A DNA stretch of 27,270 nt from Planctomycetia bacterium (GTDB lineage: Bacteria; Planctomycetota; Planctomycetia; Pirellulales; UBA1268), in the NCBI GenBank assembly GCA_009926295.1, contig RFPF01000009.1, positions 1 through 27,270 of the forward strand, given 5' to 3'. Shown in pieces: positions 10,810-19,164 of the stretch. The notes under the pieces were generated by a model. It worked only from the letters and a program-made list of their open reading frames with translations. It was not told where the DNA came from and searched no databases. Position 1 is the stretch's first letter. Each line of letters begins with the position of its first letter. Made by a program: the position numbers and the translations under genes.

Positions 10810-13800
10810 TCACGTGCCAGACCCTCCCGCCGCGGTGGCCACCGGCTGCGGCTCCTTGAGCCCCGCCAGCCCCTTGGGCGCCGGGTTGCCGCGGGACTTC
10901 TCGATGTCCTTCAGCAGCCTGTCGAACTGCTTCTCCATCCCCTTGCCACCCATCTCCGGATAGAGCTTGTACGTGATCGCGATGTCGTTGAACGCCATCT
11001 CGAGCAATTTCTCGCGTTCTTCCGCCGTCACTTCCGCCCGCTTGAGGCGGCACTTGGCCACGTTCAGCCGGGCCGTGAAGAACTTGTTCCTGGCGTCGAG
11101 CGCCTTGTCGTCGCTTCCCGCGAAGGCCTGGCGAGCCAGTTTGTTGCCGATACCGCCCCAGCCCCAGGCGACGCTCGATCCGTTCCTCCGACCCACGATC
11201 GCCTCCTTGAGGTATTGCGACGCCTTCGCCTTGTCGGCCACCTTCTCGCCGGCGGCCTGGAGCAGTTCGGCCGCCTGTATCTGCGTTTCAAGGGAGTTCT
11301 GCCGCTTGGGATCGGAGAGGATCCAATCGATCTGCTTCTGTGCCTCGTCCCACTCGCCAAGCTCCCGATACACGTTCGCCACCTTGAGCCTGATGGAGGG
11401 CTCGTAGCGCGCGATCTCCTCACCGCCCTTCTCGAGCAGCCGCCGATAGGTTTCGGCGGCCTTCGCGAGATACGCCGCGGCCTTGGCCTTCGGCACGACC
11501 GACCCGGCGCCCGCTCCGGAGCCCAGCGAGAGGTATGTGGTCGCGACCCACATCTGCGAAGAAACCTTCGCGTCGCGTTTCGCGACACCGTCCAGGAATT
11601 TCTCGAAGCCCCCGAGGATCGCCGACGCCTGAGCGGTCGCGTCCACCGATCCGGCGTTTCCGCCGGCCCCAAGCGCGACGAGCTGCGACTGCAGATCACG
11701 GCCCATGGTCAGGTAGAGGGAAGTGAGTTTCGCCGACGCCTCCTCTCCCGCGCCCGCGACCTGCTCGAGCTTGTCCATGGCCCGCTGCGCGTCCTCGAGA
11801 CGATCCGACTGGATGAAGCACCGCAGGGCCACGGTGAGCGTGCTCTCGGCGAGCGGCCCGGTGGCCCAGGAAGGATCGTTGCCGTTGACGAGCGTCCACG
11901 GGCCGTAGTCGGGATGCGCGAGCAGCCGCAACGCGAGTTCTCGGTCGCCGTCCTCGATCGCCATCTGCACCCGCGCCAGGGCCGCCGACACGGACGTCCG
12001 GCTGGCCGGCGATCCCGGCACCGCCGCCGCGAGCCCCTCGTCGATCGCCTCCGCGGCCCGACGTTTCCACGAATCCAGCTGGCCCTGCGCTGGCCGCGCG
12101 GCCTCCTCGAGTGCCCGCTTGTCGCTGACGTCGCGATACAGGGCCCCGCCGGCCCGGAGCAGCACGTCGGCACGTCGGGGAGACGACGCCGGCACCAGCG
12201 CGAGAATGCCGAGCAGCCGCTCCGGATCCCGCGCCTCCGTCGCCGCGGCGATTGCGAGCACCGCGGCATCGGCGCTTTCGGCGTCGTCGGGCCACGTCCG
12301 CATGATGAGATTGGCCACGTCGACGCACTGCCGCTTCGCGTCCTGCCGCCACTCTGCCACGCCGTCCTTCGACAGCTGCTGGAAACTCGCCATGGCGACC
12401 TTCGCCGCCTGCCGGCTTCCCTTGGCGTTGGGATATCGCTCCGCGAGGAATGCTCCGAGCGTCGCGGCGTCGTACAGCCGCTTCGCGTCGTAGAGCATGA
12501 AGGTCAGCATGTACCTCGCCTGATTGACCGCATCCACGTCGTCGGCGGTCGCGAGGGCCAAAGCCCTGCGGAGCCCGGCGATGACCTTGTCGCGTTCCCC
12601 CGCCACCGCCTGCGCCGCGGCGGCGGCTTCGTCGGCCTTCTGCGCGGCCTGCGCCTGCTTCAGCGAGGCCTGCTTTTCCTGCATCGAGGCGAGGGACACC
12701 CGCACGGAATCCATCGCCGATTCGAACGACGCCGCCACGCCGCCGGCGTCGTCGGGCAGCGTCTTGCCGAGCTGCTCGAGCAGCGCCCGCGACTCCTTGG
12801 CGTAGTCTCTGTTCGCCTTCGCGACCTCGAGCGCGAGCTTCTTGGCGTTCTGGAGCAGGGGCCTGCCCTTCGCCTTGTCACCGAGGGCGGCGGCGGTCCG
12901 CTCGAACATCACCGCAGCGCGGTATTTCATGGCCAGCCAGTCGGCGTCGAGCCTGTCGGGCGGCACCGTGGCCAGCACGATCCTCTGCAGGCGGTCGTCG
13001 AACTCCTTGAAGTCCTTGTCGGCGTATCGCTGCATGTCCAGCCAGCCCTCGAGCGTGCTGCCGACCGCCTTGGCCCGCAACCCCGGGATGATGCCCGACT
13101 CGCCATCGAGGCCCCGCACGTCGGAGAGCGTGAGCAATGCCTGCTCCATCATCTTCTTCTTCGCATCGGCGTTCTTCTCCGCCTGCGCCAGGAGAAGATA
13201 GTTCCGCCCCTCGAAATATCGGGCGAACAGGCCGGCACCCCGGGAGCGGTACTTGTCGTAGAGTTCCTTGAAATCGGCGGACGATTTCTCGAGCGCGGCC
13301 TTCCACTCCTTCGAGCCGTGAGCGAGTGCCCGCGACTTTTCGTAGTACGCCGTGGCGGTGATGAGCCGCGTCTGGAGCAGCTGCCCCCGCAGCACGTCCT
13401 GCCTCTCCTCGAGCTGTTCGACGAGCCGCATGTCGGACGGCTTGCGGGCGGGCTTCTTCGCGGCCTTGCCCCCCTCCTCGTCGTCGGGCTTGCCCTTGCC
13501 GCGCAGCTCCACGAGCCGCTGGTCGACCGAACGCAGTTCCTTGAGCACCGCGTCCTCGGCGTTGGTGACGGTCGTGATTTCCTTTGCGGCGCTCCCCTCG
13601 AGTGCCTTGATCGCCGCGTCAAAAAATACGTTCGCCTCGCGGAGCCGGGCCTGCTGGTCCTCGCCCGACCGCTTCGATTGGTCGATCTTCGCCCGCCCGC
13701 GTTCGACGAGCAGGTTGCCCTTCTGCGTAAACGCTGCGATCGCCATTTCGCCCTCGGGCGAATCCTTGAGGAACCGCTCGATCTCCTGTTCCGCCGCATC

Positions 13801-14121
13801 GAGAATCTGGGACCGCTTCTTGACGTCGGTCTCGAGGCGGCTCGTCGCGACGAGCGCCGTGGCCCTGCGGAATGCGCTCTCTTTCCGCAGCGTCGGGAAC
13901 GCGTCGGCTTCCCGCGCCACCCGGTCGAGCACCCAGATCGAGACGTCGGGCATCTGCCGCTCGTCGAGCGCGTCGAGCAGCCGCCTCGTCGCCACCTCCT
14001 CGGTCGGAGGCCGTTCGTCGGCGGCCCACGCCGCACCCGCGCCGACCAGACCGCACGCCAGCACTAGGCACAGCACCCGACGGCATGCGCCACCGCTCGT
14101 CGTGGGGGACACGGTGGTCAT
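10810..14121 (-). CDS. Large exported TPR-like helical repeat protein, 1103 aa
   Basis: First gene of the envelope operon. The signal peptide is about 1-33 (RVLCLVLACGLVGAGAAWA, then ADE). The mature protein is almost wholly alpha-helical, with many Ala/Leu/Glu-rich TPR-like repeats (for example RKESAFRRATALVATSRLE at about 80-98 and LKVANVYRELGEWDEAQKQ near 945). A charged Lys-rich insert GKGKPDDEEGGKAAKKPARK lies near 205-225, and a long likely coiled coil near 475-515 (SLASMQEKQASLKQAQAAQK). Family not recognised beyond TPR/solenoid. It is presumably periplasmic. Together with the smaller TPR protein it may organise the energised complex. The ATG at 14121 has no clear ribosome-binding site; a good promoter lies 50-77 bp upstream. 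Spacing to the next gene is 20 bp. Confidence 0.85.
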   Translation of the reverse strand: MTTVSPTTSGGACRRVLCLVLACGLVGAGAAWAADERPPTEEVATRRLLDALDERQMPDVSIWVLDRVAREADAFPTLRKESAFRRATALVATSRLETDVKKRSQILDAAEQEIERFLKDSPEGEMAIAAFTQKGNLLVERGRAKIDQSKRSGEDQQARLREANVFFDAAIKALEGSAAKEITTVTNAEDAVLKELRSVDQRLVELRGKGKPDDEEGGKAAKKPARKPSDMRLVEQLEERQDVLRGQLLQTRLITATAYYEKSRALAHGSKEWKAALEKSSADFKELYDKYRSRGAGLFARYFEGRNYLLLAQAEKNADAKKKMMEQALLTLSDVRGLDGESGIIPGLRAKAVGSTLEGWLDMQRYADKDFKEFDDRLQRIVLATVPPDRLDADWLAMKYRAAVMFERTAAALGDKAKGRPLLQNAKKLALEVAKANRDYAKESRALLEQLGKTLPDDAGGVAASFESAMDSVRVSLASMQEKQASLKQAQAAQKADEAAAAAQAVAGERDKVIAGLRRALALATADDVDAVNQARYMLTFMLYDAKRLYDAATLGAFLAERYPNAKGSRQAAKVAMASFQQLSKDGVAEWRQDAKRQCVDVANLIMRTWPDDAESADAAVLAIAAATEARDPERLLGILALVPASSPRRADVLLRAGGALYRDVSDKRALEEAARPAQGQLDSWKRRAAEAIDEGLAAAVPGSPASRTSVSAALARVQMAIEDGDRELALRLLAHPDYGPWTLVNGNDPSWATGPLAESTLTVALRCFIQSDRLEDAQRAMDKLEQVAGAGEEASAKLTSLYLTMGRDLQSQLVALGAGGNAGSVDATAQASAILGGFEKFLDGVAKRDAKVSSQMWVATTYLSLGSGAGAGSVVPKAKAAAYLAKAAETYRRLLEKGGEEIARYEPSIRLKVANVYRELGEWDEAQKQIDWILSDPKRQNSLETQIQAAELLQAAGEKVADKAKASQYLKEAIVGRRNGSSVAWGWGGIGNKLARQAFAGSDDKALDARNKFFTARLNVAKCRLKRAEVTAEEREKLLEMAFNDIAITYKLYPEMGGKGMEKQFDRLLKDIEKSRGNPAPKGLAGLKEPQPVATAAGGSGT

Positions 14122-14169
14122 GGAACGAAAAAACGTGCTCGGTGACGGTGAAATCGTCCTCGACGGTCA

Positions 14170-14198
14170 ATTGTGCGAACCGCCGCTCGGGTCGTCAA
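14170..14198 (-). promoter_or_regulatory. Candidate sigma-70 promoter of the TPR/TolQ/ExbD operon
   Basis: On the minus strand, TTGACG (14193-14198) and CACAAT (14170-14175) are separated by exactly 17 bp. The predicted start of transcription is near 14163, leaving about a 42-nt leader before the ATG at 14121. It lies in the 123-bp gap behind serA. Confidence 0.5.
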
Positions 14199-14244
14199 AC
14201 GAGTCGTCCTCCGCTCGCGCGGCCGACGCCGGCAACCCGCCCGC

Positions 14245-15918
14245 CTAGCGTCCGGCCTGCTGCGGGACGCGCGTCACCCGGGTGGCTGCAGCCGAGGCCG
14301 CCAGCCAGTTGGGCACCTGGCCGGCAGGCGGCAGCTTGACCACCCGCGCCGAGCGGATACCCGGACAGGCGAGCACGGCGGCGATCGCCTCCGGCGACGG
14401 CTCCTGGTCGAGGTTGAGCACCCCGATCGCATCGCCTCCGGGCGTCGTTCGGCCGACCGTCATCTGGGCGATGTTCACGCCCGTGCTGCCGAATGCCGTG
14501 CCGACCCGGCCGATGATTCCGGGGACGTCCTGGTGGGTGAAGACCAGCAGGATGCCGTCGAGGTACGCCTCGAGACGATGCCCCTCCAGCTGGACGAGTC
14601 GCGGCATCGCGTGCCCGAACAGCGTGCCCGCCGCGCGGTGTACCCGGTCACCCGCCACGAGATCGACCGCCACGACGGAACTGAAAGCCCCCGGGTCGGT
14701 GCGGCTCTGCTCGACGATGTCGATTCCCCGCTCGCGGAGCAGCATCTCCGCGTTCACGATGTTGACGTCCTCGAAGGCCGTCTCGAGCAGGCCGGCCGCG
14801 AACGCCGCCGTGACCAGCTTCGTGTTGCGGGCGGCCACCTCGCCGCGATAGGCGATCGAGCAGGACCGCGGGGCGGCGTCGTCGAGCTGGGCCACGAGCA
14901 GCCCCAGCCGCCACGCCAGGTCGAGGAATCCCCGCACCCCCTCGAGCACGGCCGGATCGACCGCGCTGGAGTTCACCGAGTGCCGGATCGTTCCGGTCGA
15001 GAAAAAGTCGACCAGCAGCCCGACGCCCTCCACCGCCACCTGCGACTGAGCCTCCTCCGTGCTCGCGCCGAGGTGCGGCGTGACGAGGACGTTCGCCATG
15101 CCGAACAGCGGGCTTTCCGTGCAGGGCTCCTTCTCGAATACGTCGAGCGCCACGCCGCCGATCACGCCGCTCTGCAGACCCTCGACGAGCGCCTGCTCGT
15201 CGTAGATGCCGCCCCGGGCACAGTTGACGAGCCGCACGCCCCGCTTCAACACCGCGAGTTCCGGCATGCCGACGAGGTGGCGGGTCTCGTCGGTCAACGG
15301 CGTGTGCACCGTGAGGTAGTCGACCTCGGGGAGCATGCCCCGCACCGTGTCCACCAGCTCGATGCCGAGTTCCACGGCCCGCTCGGGCGAGAGGAAGGGA
15401 TCGTAGCCGATGACCCGCATATCGAAAGCACGTGCCCGCCCGGCGACGGCCTGCCCGATCCGCCCGAGGCCCACGATGCCGAGCGTCTTGCCCGCGAGCT
15501 GCACGCCCATGAACTTGTTGCGATCCCAGCGGTGATCGCGGAGGCTCGCGTCGGCCGCGGCGATGTTCCGCGACAGGGCGAGGATGAGCGCGAAGGCGTG
15601 TTCGGCCGTGCTCACCGTATTCCCCGCGGGCGTGTTCATCACCACGATCCCCTGCCGCGTGGCCGCGTCCTTGTCGATGTTGTCGGTGCCGACGCCCGCC
15701 CGCACGATCGCCTTGAGCCGATGGTTGCCGGCCAGCGCGTCGGCCGTGATCTTCACGCCGCTGCGGCAGATCGCCCCGTCGTGTCGCTTGAGCGCCTCCC
15801 GGAGGGCCTCGCCGGAAAGGCCCGTGGCGACCTCGTACGTGATGCCGGCATCCGCCGCGGCGTCGAGGAGGGCGAGGCCGTCGGGGCTGAGCGTGTCGAG
15901 CACGATGATCGAGGGCAT
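14245..15918 (-). CDS. serA: D-3-phosphoglycerate dehydrogenase, ACT-domain type
   Basis: Complete 557-aa SerA, oxidising 3-phosphoglycerate with NAD+ in the first step of serine synthesis. The NAD-binding motif is GLGRIG (150-155). The catalytic residues are Arg235 (NCARGGIYDE), Glu264 (DVFEKEP) and His282 (TPHLGAS). Domains in order are substrate-binding halves around the NAD domain (1-315), the intervening ASB domain (about 320-450) and a C-terminal ACT domain (about 457-529, LLVFTHQDVPGIIGRVGTAF), the usual site for serine feedback control. A 28-residue Ala/Val-rich tail follows the ACT domain, beyond where the family normally stops. The ATG at 15918 has AAAGGA at a good distance. The gene lies 40 bp after serC and surely shares its transcript. 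Confidence 0.97.
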   Translation of the reverse strand: MPSIIVLDTLSPDGLALLDAAADAGITYEVATGLSGEALREALKRHDGAICRSGVKITADALAGNHRLKAIVRAGVGTDNIDKDAATRQGIVVMNTPAGNTVSTAEHAFALILALSRNIAAADASLRDHRWDRNKFMGVQLAGKTLGIVGLGRIGQAVAGRARAFDMRVIGYDPFLSPERAVELGIELVDTVRGMLPEVDYLTVHTPLTDETRHLVGMPELAVLKRGVRLVNCARGGIYDEQALVEGLQSGVIGGVALDVFEKEPCTESPLFGMANVLVTPHLGASTEEAQSQVAVEGVGLLVDFFSTGTIRHSVNSSAVDPAVLEGVRGFLDLAWRLGLLVAQLDDAAPRSCSIAYRGEVAARNTKLVTAAFAAGLLETAFEDVNIVNAEMLLRERGIDIVEQSRTDPGAFSSVVAVDLVAGDRVHRAAGTLFGHAMPRLVQLEGHRLEAYLDGILLVFTHQDVPGIIGRVGTAFGSTGVNIAQMTVGRTTPGGDAIGVLNLDQEPSPEAIAAVLACPGIRSARVVKLPPAGQVPNWLAASAAATRVTRVPQQAGR

Positions 15919-15958
15919 GGTGGTCCTTTCCGAGGATTCGCCGCGCGGGCGACGGCTG

Positions 15959-17080
15959 TCAGGCCTGTCGTGCCTGCTGGAACTCGAGCATGTAGTCGCG
16001 GAGGGCGGTCACCCCCTCCATGGGCATCGCGTTGTAGATGCTCGCCCTGATGCCGCCGACCGAGCGGTGCCCCTTGAGGTCCACCAGGCCGCGGGCGGTG
16101 GCGCCCTTCACGAACTCCTTCTCGGTGGCCTCGTCGGGCAGGCGGAACGTGACGTTCATGTCGGACCGGACGCCGGGGCGAGCATGTCCGGTATAGAAGC
16201 CGCCCGATGCGTCGAGCACGTCATACAGAACCTTCGCCTTGCCGCGGTTGTGACGCGCCATGCTGTCGAGCCCCCCCACGGTGTCCCGGATCCAGCGGCA
16301 GACGAGCCCGAGAACGTACACGGCGAACACGGCCGGGGTGTTCGGCCGGGATCCGTTGGTGACGTGCGTCCGGTAGTCGAGCATCGTGGGGAGGTCGTCC
16401 CGCGAACGTTCGAGCAGGTCCTTGCGGATGATCACGGCGGTCACTCCGGCGATGCCGGCATTCTTCTGGGCGCACGCGTATATGAGGCCGTATTTCCCCA
16501 CGTCGATGGGCCGGGACAGGAAGTCGCTCGAGCAGTCGCACACCAGCGGCGCGGCGCCGACGTCGGGCTCCTTCTTCCACTGAACTCCCTGGATCGTCTC
16601 GTTGCTCGTGATGTGGACGTATGCAGGGGCATCCGACAGCGAGATCTCCCCCGCCTCCGGCAGCCGGTCGTAGTTCGTCGCCTTTCCGTCCCATGCGACG
16701 TGCACCTTCCCCTCCCGACGCGCCTCCTTGATGGCCGTCGCCCCCCACGTGCCGGTCACGACGTAGTCGGCCGCGGCGGTCCGGCCGCGAAGCAGGTTCA
16801 TCGGCACCATCGAAAACTGCAGGCTCGCACCCCCCTGGAGGAACACGACCTCGTGGTCGTCACCCACGCCCAGAAGCGTCCTCAGGTCGGAGAGCGTTTC
16901 CGAGAGGATCCGGTCGAACGCGGGGCTGCGGTGGCTGATCTCGAGCACCGAGATTCCCACACCCGGCAACGCGAGGAGTTCCTCCCTGGCCCGCTCGAGC
17001 ACCTCCAGGGGCAGCACCGCGGGCCCCGGGGAAAAATTGAACACCCGCTCACCGATCGAAACGGCACCGTGATCCGTCAC
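15959..17080 (-). CDS. serC: Phosphoserine aminotransferase
   Basis: Complete 373-aa class V PLP aminotransferase converting 3-phosphohydroxypyruvate and glutamate to phosphoserine, the step after SerA. Recognisable features are FNFSPGPAVLP at the N-terminus, EISHRSPAF, VVFLQGGASLQF, CDCSSDFLSRP and the PLP-binding Lys206 in YACAQKNAGIAG. HRSVGGIRASIYNAMP near the C-terminus is the SerC signature. The start codon is GTG at 17080, preceded by GGAG at 8 nt; no ATG lies closer to FNFSPGP. serA follows 40 bp downstream. No serB is in the window. Confidence 0.97.
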   Translation of the reverse strand: MTDHGAVSIGERVFNFSPGPAVLPLEVLERAREELLALPGVGISVLEISHRSPAFDRILSETLSDLRTLLGVGDDHEVVFLQGGASLQFSMVPMNLLRGRTAAADYVVTGTWGATAIKEARREGKVHVAWDGKATNYDRLPEAGEISLSDAPAYVHITSNETIQGVQWKKEPDVGAAPLVCDCSSDFLSRPIDVGKYGLIYACAQKNAGIAGVTAVIIRKDLLERSRDDLPTMLDYRTHVTNGSRPNTPAVFAVYVLGLVCRWIRDTVGGLDSMARHNRGKAKVLYDVLDASGGFYTGHARPGVRSDMNVTFRLPDEATEKEFVKGATARGLVDLKGHRSVGGIRASIYNAMPMEGVTALRDYMLEFQQARQA

Positions 17081-17163
17081 AGGATGACTCCGGGGGGCTG
17101 GAGACCGCCTCTGCTCGGCGGATCCCCCGCGACGAGCTGCGGCCGCCCAACACTGATGGGGGC

Positions 17164-17192
17164 AAGATAGGAGTCCCCGGCGGGACGGTCAA
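17164..17192 (-). promoter_or_regulatory. Candidate sigma-70 promoter of serC-serA
   Basis: On the minus strand, TTGACC (17187-17192) and TATCTT (17164-17169) are spaced by exactly 17 bp. The -35 box overlaps the stop codon of the TPR lipoprotein gene (17189-17191). The predicted leader before the GTG at 17080 is about 77 nt. Confidence 0.55.
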
Positions 17193-17860
17193 CGGGCCAC
17201 CGTTCCCGTCGCCGCTGCCGATCCGTCGAGCGCGGCGACCTTGGCCGCCACGGTCGGCTGCCGACCATCCACGGCGAGAGCCCGCGAGTAGTTCTGGAGC
17301 GCCTGGGCGGGATCGCCGCCCGCCTCGCGCAGCTGGCCGAGCGCCACCAGAGCCCGAGTGTTGTTGGGATCGATCGCGAGGGCGTCGATGAGGTGGTTTT
17401 CCGCCTGGCGGACGTCTCCATGCTCCTGGCAGAGCCGGGCGAGTTCGATCTGCGGGCTCGGATTGGCCGGCTCCCGCCGGGCCCAATCCTGGAGCTGGGC
17501 GACGGCCTCTCCGGTCCGGTCCTCCTCCGCGAGGAGCACCGCAAGAGCCCGCTGGCACGCTTCGTGGTTCGGGTTCCGTGCGAGACAGAGGTGGTAGTAC
17601 TGTTCGGCGGTCTGGAGGTCGGCGGGCCGGCCGAGCAGTTTCGCCTGCTGGTGGTACGTCGCACCGAGGTTGTAGAAGCAATCGGGGCTGCCGGGCTGCT
17701 GGGCAAGCGCCTGCTGGAAGTGGTCGACGGCGCCCTTGTAGTTGCCCTGCTGGTAGAGCTTCACTCCTTCGGCGTTGTCGTTTCTCACCAGCCCGCCGCA
17801 GCCGGCGGCGCCGACGACGAGCGCGAGAACGAGCGGGAGCGATTGAAGGGCACGAGACAT
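17189..17860 (-). CDS. TPR-repeat lipoprotein
   Basis: A 223-aa exported protein. Residues 1-21 form a lipoprotein signal (hydrophobic LPLVLALVVGAAGC, with Cys21 as the acylated residue; Ala at -3 is a weaker lipobox). At least four TPR units follow: about 30-64 (AEGVKLYQQGNYKGAVDHF), 65-105 (FYNLGATYHQQAKLLGRPA), 110-145 and 160-215 (AENHLIDALAIDPNNTRAL and ALQNYSRALAVDG). The start at 17860 gives the signal peptide; the longer frame upstream is Arg-rich, unlike protein, and overlaps the 84-aa gene. TPR lipoproteins commonly serve as envelope scaffolds (PilF-like or NlpI-like), but no specific role is visible. It sits 95 bp downstream of the 84-aa gene, on the same strand. Confidence 0.8.
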   Translation of the reverse strand: MSRALQSLPLVLALVVGAAGCGGLVRNDNAEGVKLYQQGNYKGAVDHFQQALAQQPGSPDCFYNLGATYHQQAKLLGRPADLQTAEQYYHLCLARNPNHEACQRALAVLLAEEDRTGEAVAQLQDWARREPANPSPQIELARLCQEHGDVRQAENHLIDALAIDPNNTRALVALGQLREAGGDPAQALQNYSRALAVDGRQPTVAAKVAALDGSAAATGTVAR

Positions 17861-17955
17861 GCCGGAACCGTACCGACACCCACACCGCCGGAACAAGGCC
17901 AGCCCAGCCTGCCCAGTCACCCCACGCGCACCCGCGCCGCCCGGCGGGAAACGGC

Positions 17956-18210
17956 TCAGGCCGAAGCGCGAGCGTAGCCGAGCGAACGCACGACCTCGAG
18001 GATCTCGCTGCACGTCGGGAACATGCGGCCGCTCGCACGCTTGTACCGCTCGAGCGCCTGCATGAACTCGATCTCGTCGGCGCCGTAGTCGCGTTCGCAC
18101 GTGGTGGGGTCGATCATCCGCCGACGTGACACGGCGGCCGACCTCACGGGCGCGTTCGGGGCGGGGTTCCGGCGGGCACAGCGCGGGCTCTTCAGGGTCG
18201 TCATGGACAT
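17956..18210 (-). CDS. Small conserved-looking hypothetical protein, 84 aa
   Basis: Not assigned to a named family. The first 35 residues are basic and low in complexity (KSPRCARRNPAPN). The C-terminal part, about residues 41-80 (DYGADEIEFMQALERYKRAS, then SEILEVVRSLGY), reads like a compact helical domain. It resembles short proteins I associate with planctomycete genomes. Three starts are possible: 18210, 18204 and 18117. The first was chosen because GAGG lies 9 nt upstream of it, but the domain itself would be complete from the last (MIDPTTCERD). A DNA- or protein-binding role is plausible and unproven. Confidence 0.65.
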   Translation of the reverse strand: MSMTTLKSPRCARRNPAPNAPVRSAAVSRRRMIDPTTCERDYGADEIEFMQALERYKRASGRMFPTCSEILEVVRSLGYARASA

Positions 18211-18361
18211 GATGGCAATCCTCGGGTTCGGGTTCGACGGCCGGCCGACCATCCCTTGGGAAGGTCTGAGGAAACTATGGCCGATGACTCGTGCGCAAGC
18301 TTTTCGCATCACGAAAAATCTGACGGCGGGCGGGATATTCCGGCAGAGGCAGGCTGTGCTG

Positions 18362-18382
18362 GGTCGTGCCGACGGCACGACC
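18362..18382 (-). terminator. Hairpin downstream of the FHA gene
   Basis: Perfect 9-bp stem GGTCGTGCC / GGCACGACC with a 3-nt loop, 14 bp after the FHA stop on the minus strand. The 3' arm is repeated directly at 18383-18391, so two alternative stems can form. No T-run follows, so it could be a terminator or an mRNA-end stabiliser. It separates the FHA gene from the 84-aa gene. Confidence 0.45.
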
Positions 18383-18396
18383 GGCACGACCGGACT

Positions 18397-19035
18397 TCAA
18401 CGGTTGTTGAAGAACTTCCGCAGGGCCTCGGCCGCCGCATCGCGGGAACTGTCTGCCGACTTCTTGACGGCCGGGAGCATCCCGGGCTTCGCCTGCGACT
18501 CCCTCACTGCCTCGATGGCGAGGCTGCTGCTCGACTTCGACGAGATGCCCGACTGCGTCGCGCCCGAGCCCGCCACCTGCGTCGGCGGACTGGAGTGGAT
18601 GTTGCTCGGATCGGCCGCGGCGGAATCGTCCTGCGTGGCTCCCGGCGTGCGGAGCGTCTGCGTCGTGTCGAACATCCCGGCCGGCGTGTCGTCGGCCATC
18701 AGCCATTTCGAGACGTCCTCTTCGGCGCCCGGCGCGGCCGGCACAGCGCACGAAACCTTCAGTTCCAGTGATCCGACGCGAACGAGGTCGCCGTCGGACA
18801 GCCTGGTTTTTTCCTTGATCCGGACGTTGTTGACGAACGTGCCGTTGCGGCTGCCGAGATCCTCCGCCCAGACGTCCGCGGGCCCCACGTGGATGGCACA
18901 GTGCCGGCGGCTGACGTCCTCGCTGAGAGGCCGCACGTCGCAATCCTCGGCGCGACCGATCAGCAGGGTGCTCCGCTTGATCGCGATCGCCCTCCCGGCG
19001 CTCTTGCCCGAGGCCACGATGAGTTTGGTCTGCAT
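18397..19035 (-). CDS. FHA-domain protein
   Basis: A 212-aa protein with one N-terminal forkhead-associated domain (about 1-97), a phosphothreonine-binding module. The binding-site residues are all present: Gly27-Arg28 (LLIGRAEDCD), Ser42-Arg43 and His45 (VSRRHCAI), and Asn64-Gly65-Thr66 (LGSRNGTFVNN). The remainder is a Ser/Thr/Ala-rich linker with several TQ pairs (FDTTQTLRTPGATQDD) and a short basic C-terminal helix ALRKFFNNR. There are no membrane segments, so it is cytoplasmic. Such proteins usually read Ser/Thr kinase signals, but no kinase gene is in this window. The start at 19035 was chosen because MQTKLIV begins the first FHA strand; the upstream frame is not protein-like. Confidence 0.88.
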   Translation of the reverse strand: MQTKLIVASGKSAGRAIAIKRSTLLIGRAEDCDVRPLSEDVSRRHCAIHVGPADVWAEDLGSRNGTFVNNVRIKEKTRLSDGDLVRVGSLELKVSCAVPAAPGAEEDVSKWLMADDTPAGMFDTTQTLRTPGATQDDSAAADPSNIHSSPPTQVAGSGATQSGISSKSSSSLAIEAVRESQAKPGMLPAVKKSADSSRDAAAEALRKFFNNR

Positions 19036-19090
19036 GAGAGCGGGCTCTGCAAAGGCGGCCGCCGGATCTTCCAACCGCCGGCCTTCTCGC

Positions 19091-19096
19091 ATTCTA
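19091..19096 (-). promoter_or_regulatory. Candidate -10 element of the FHA gene
   Basis: TAGAAT on the minus strand, 56 bp before the FHA ATG. No convincing -35 is seen at 16-18 bp. The same TAGAAT appears before the DUF1573 gene, and a similar TACAAT before proS. Confidence 0.4.
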
Positions 19097-19164
19097 CCAA
19101 CAGCCCCCACCCGGGAACCAGAGGGTGGCCGCACCGCGATCAACGCTCGCGTCTCAAAACACCG

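Noticed and set aside
11215..14067. A 950-codon open frame opposite the 1103-aa TPR gene, and similar long antisense frames opposite metH (3855-5123), serA (14173-16050) and proS (25208-26794)
   Set aside because: They are Arg/His/Pro-rich and have no family motifs. High GC leaves few stops on the antisense strand; the sense proteins are clearly real.
18361..18393. Repeated GGCACGACC units as a CRISPR-like or iteron array
   Set aside because: Only two direct copies and one inverted copy within 33 bp; a hairpin explains it.
19101..19130. Short CCACCC/GGGTGG stem behind the lplA-like gene as a terminator
   Set aside because: Only 6 bp with a 10-nt loop, no T-run, and it lies in the promoter area of the FHA gene.
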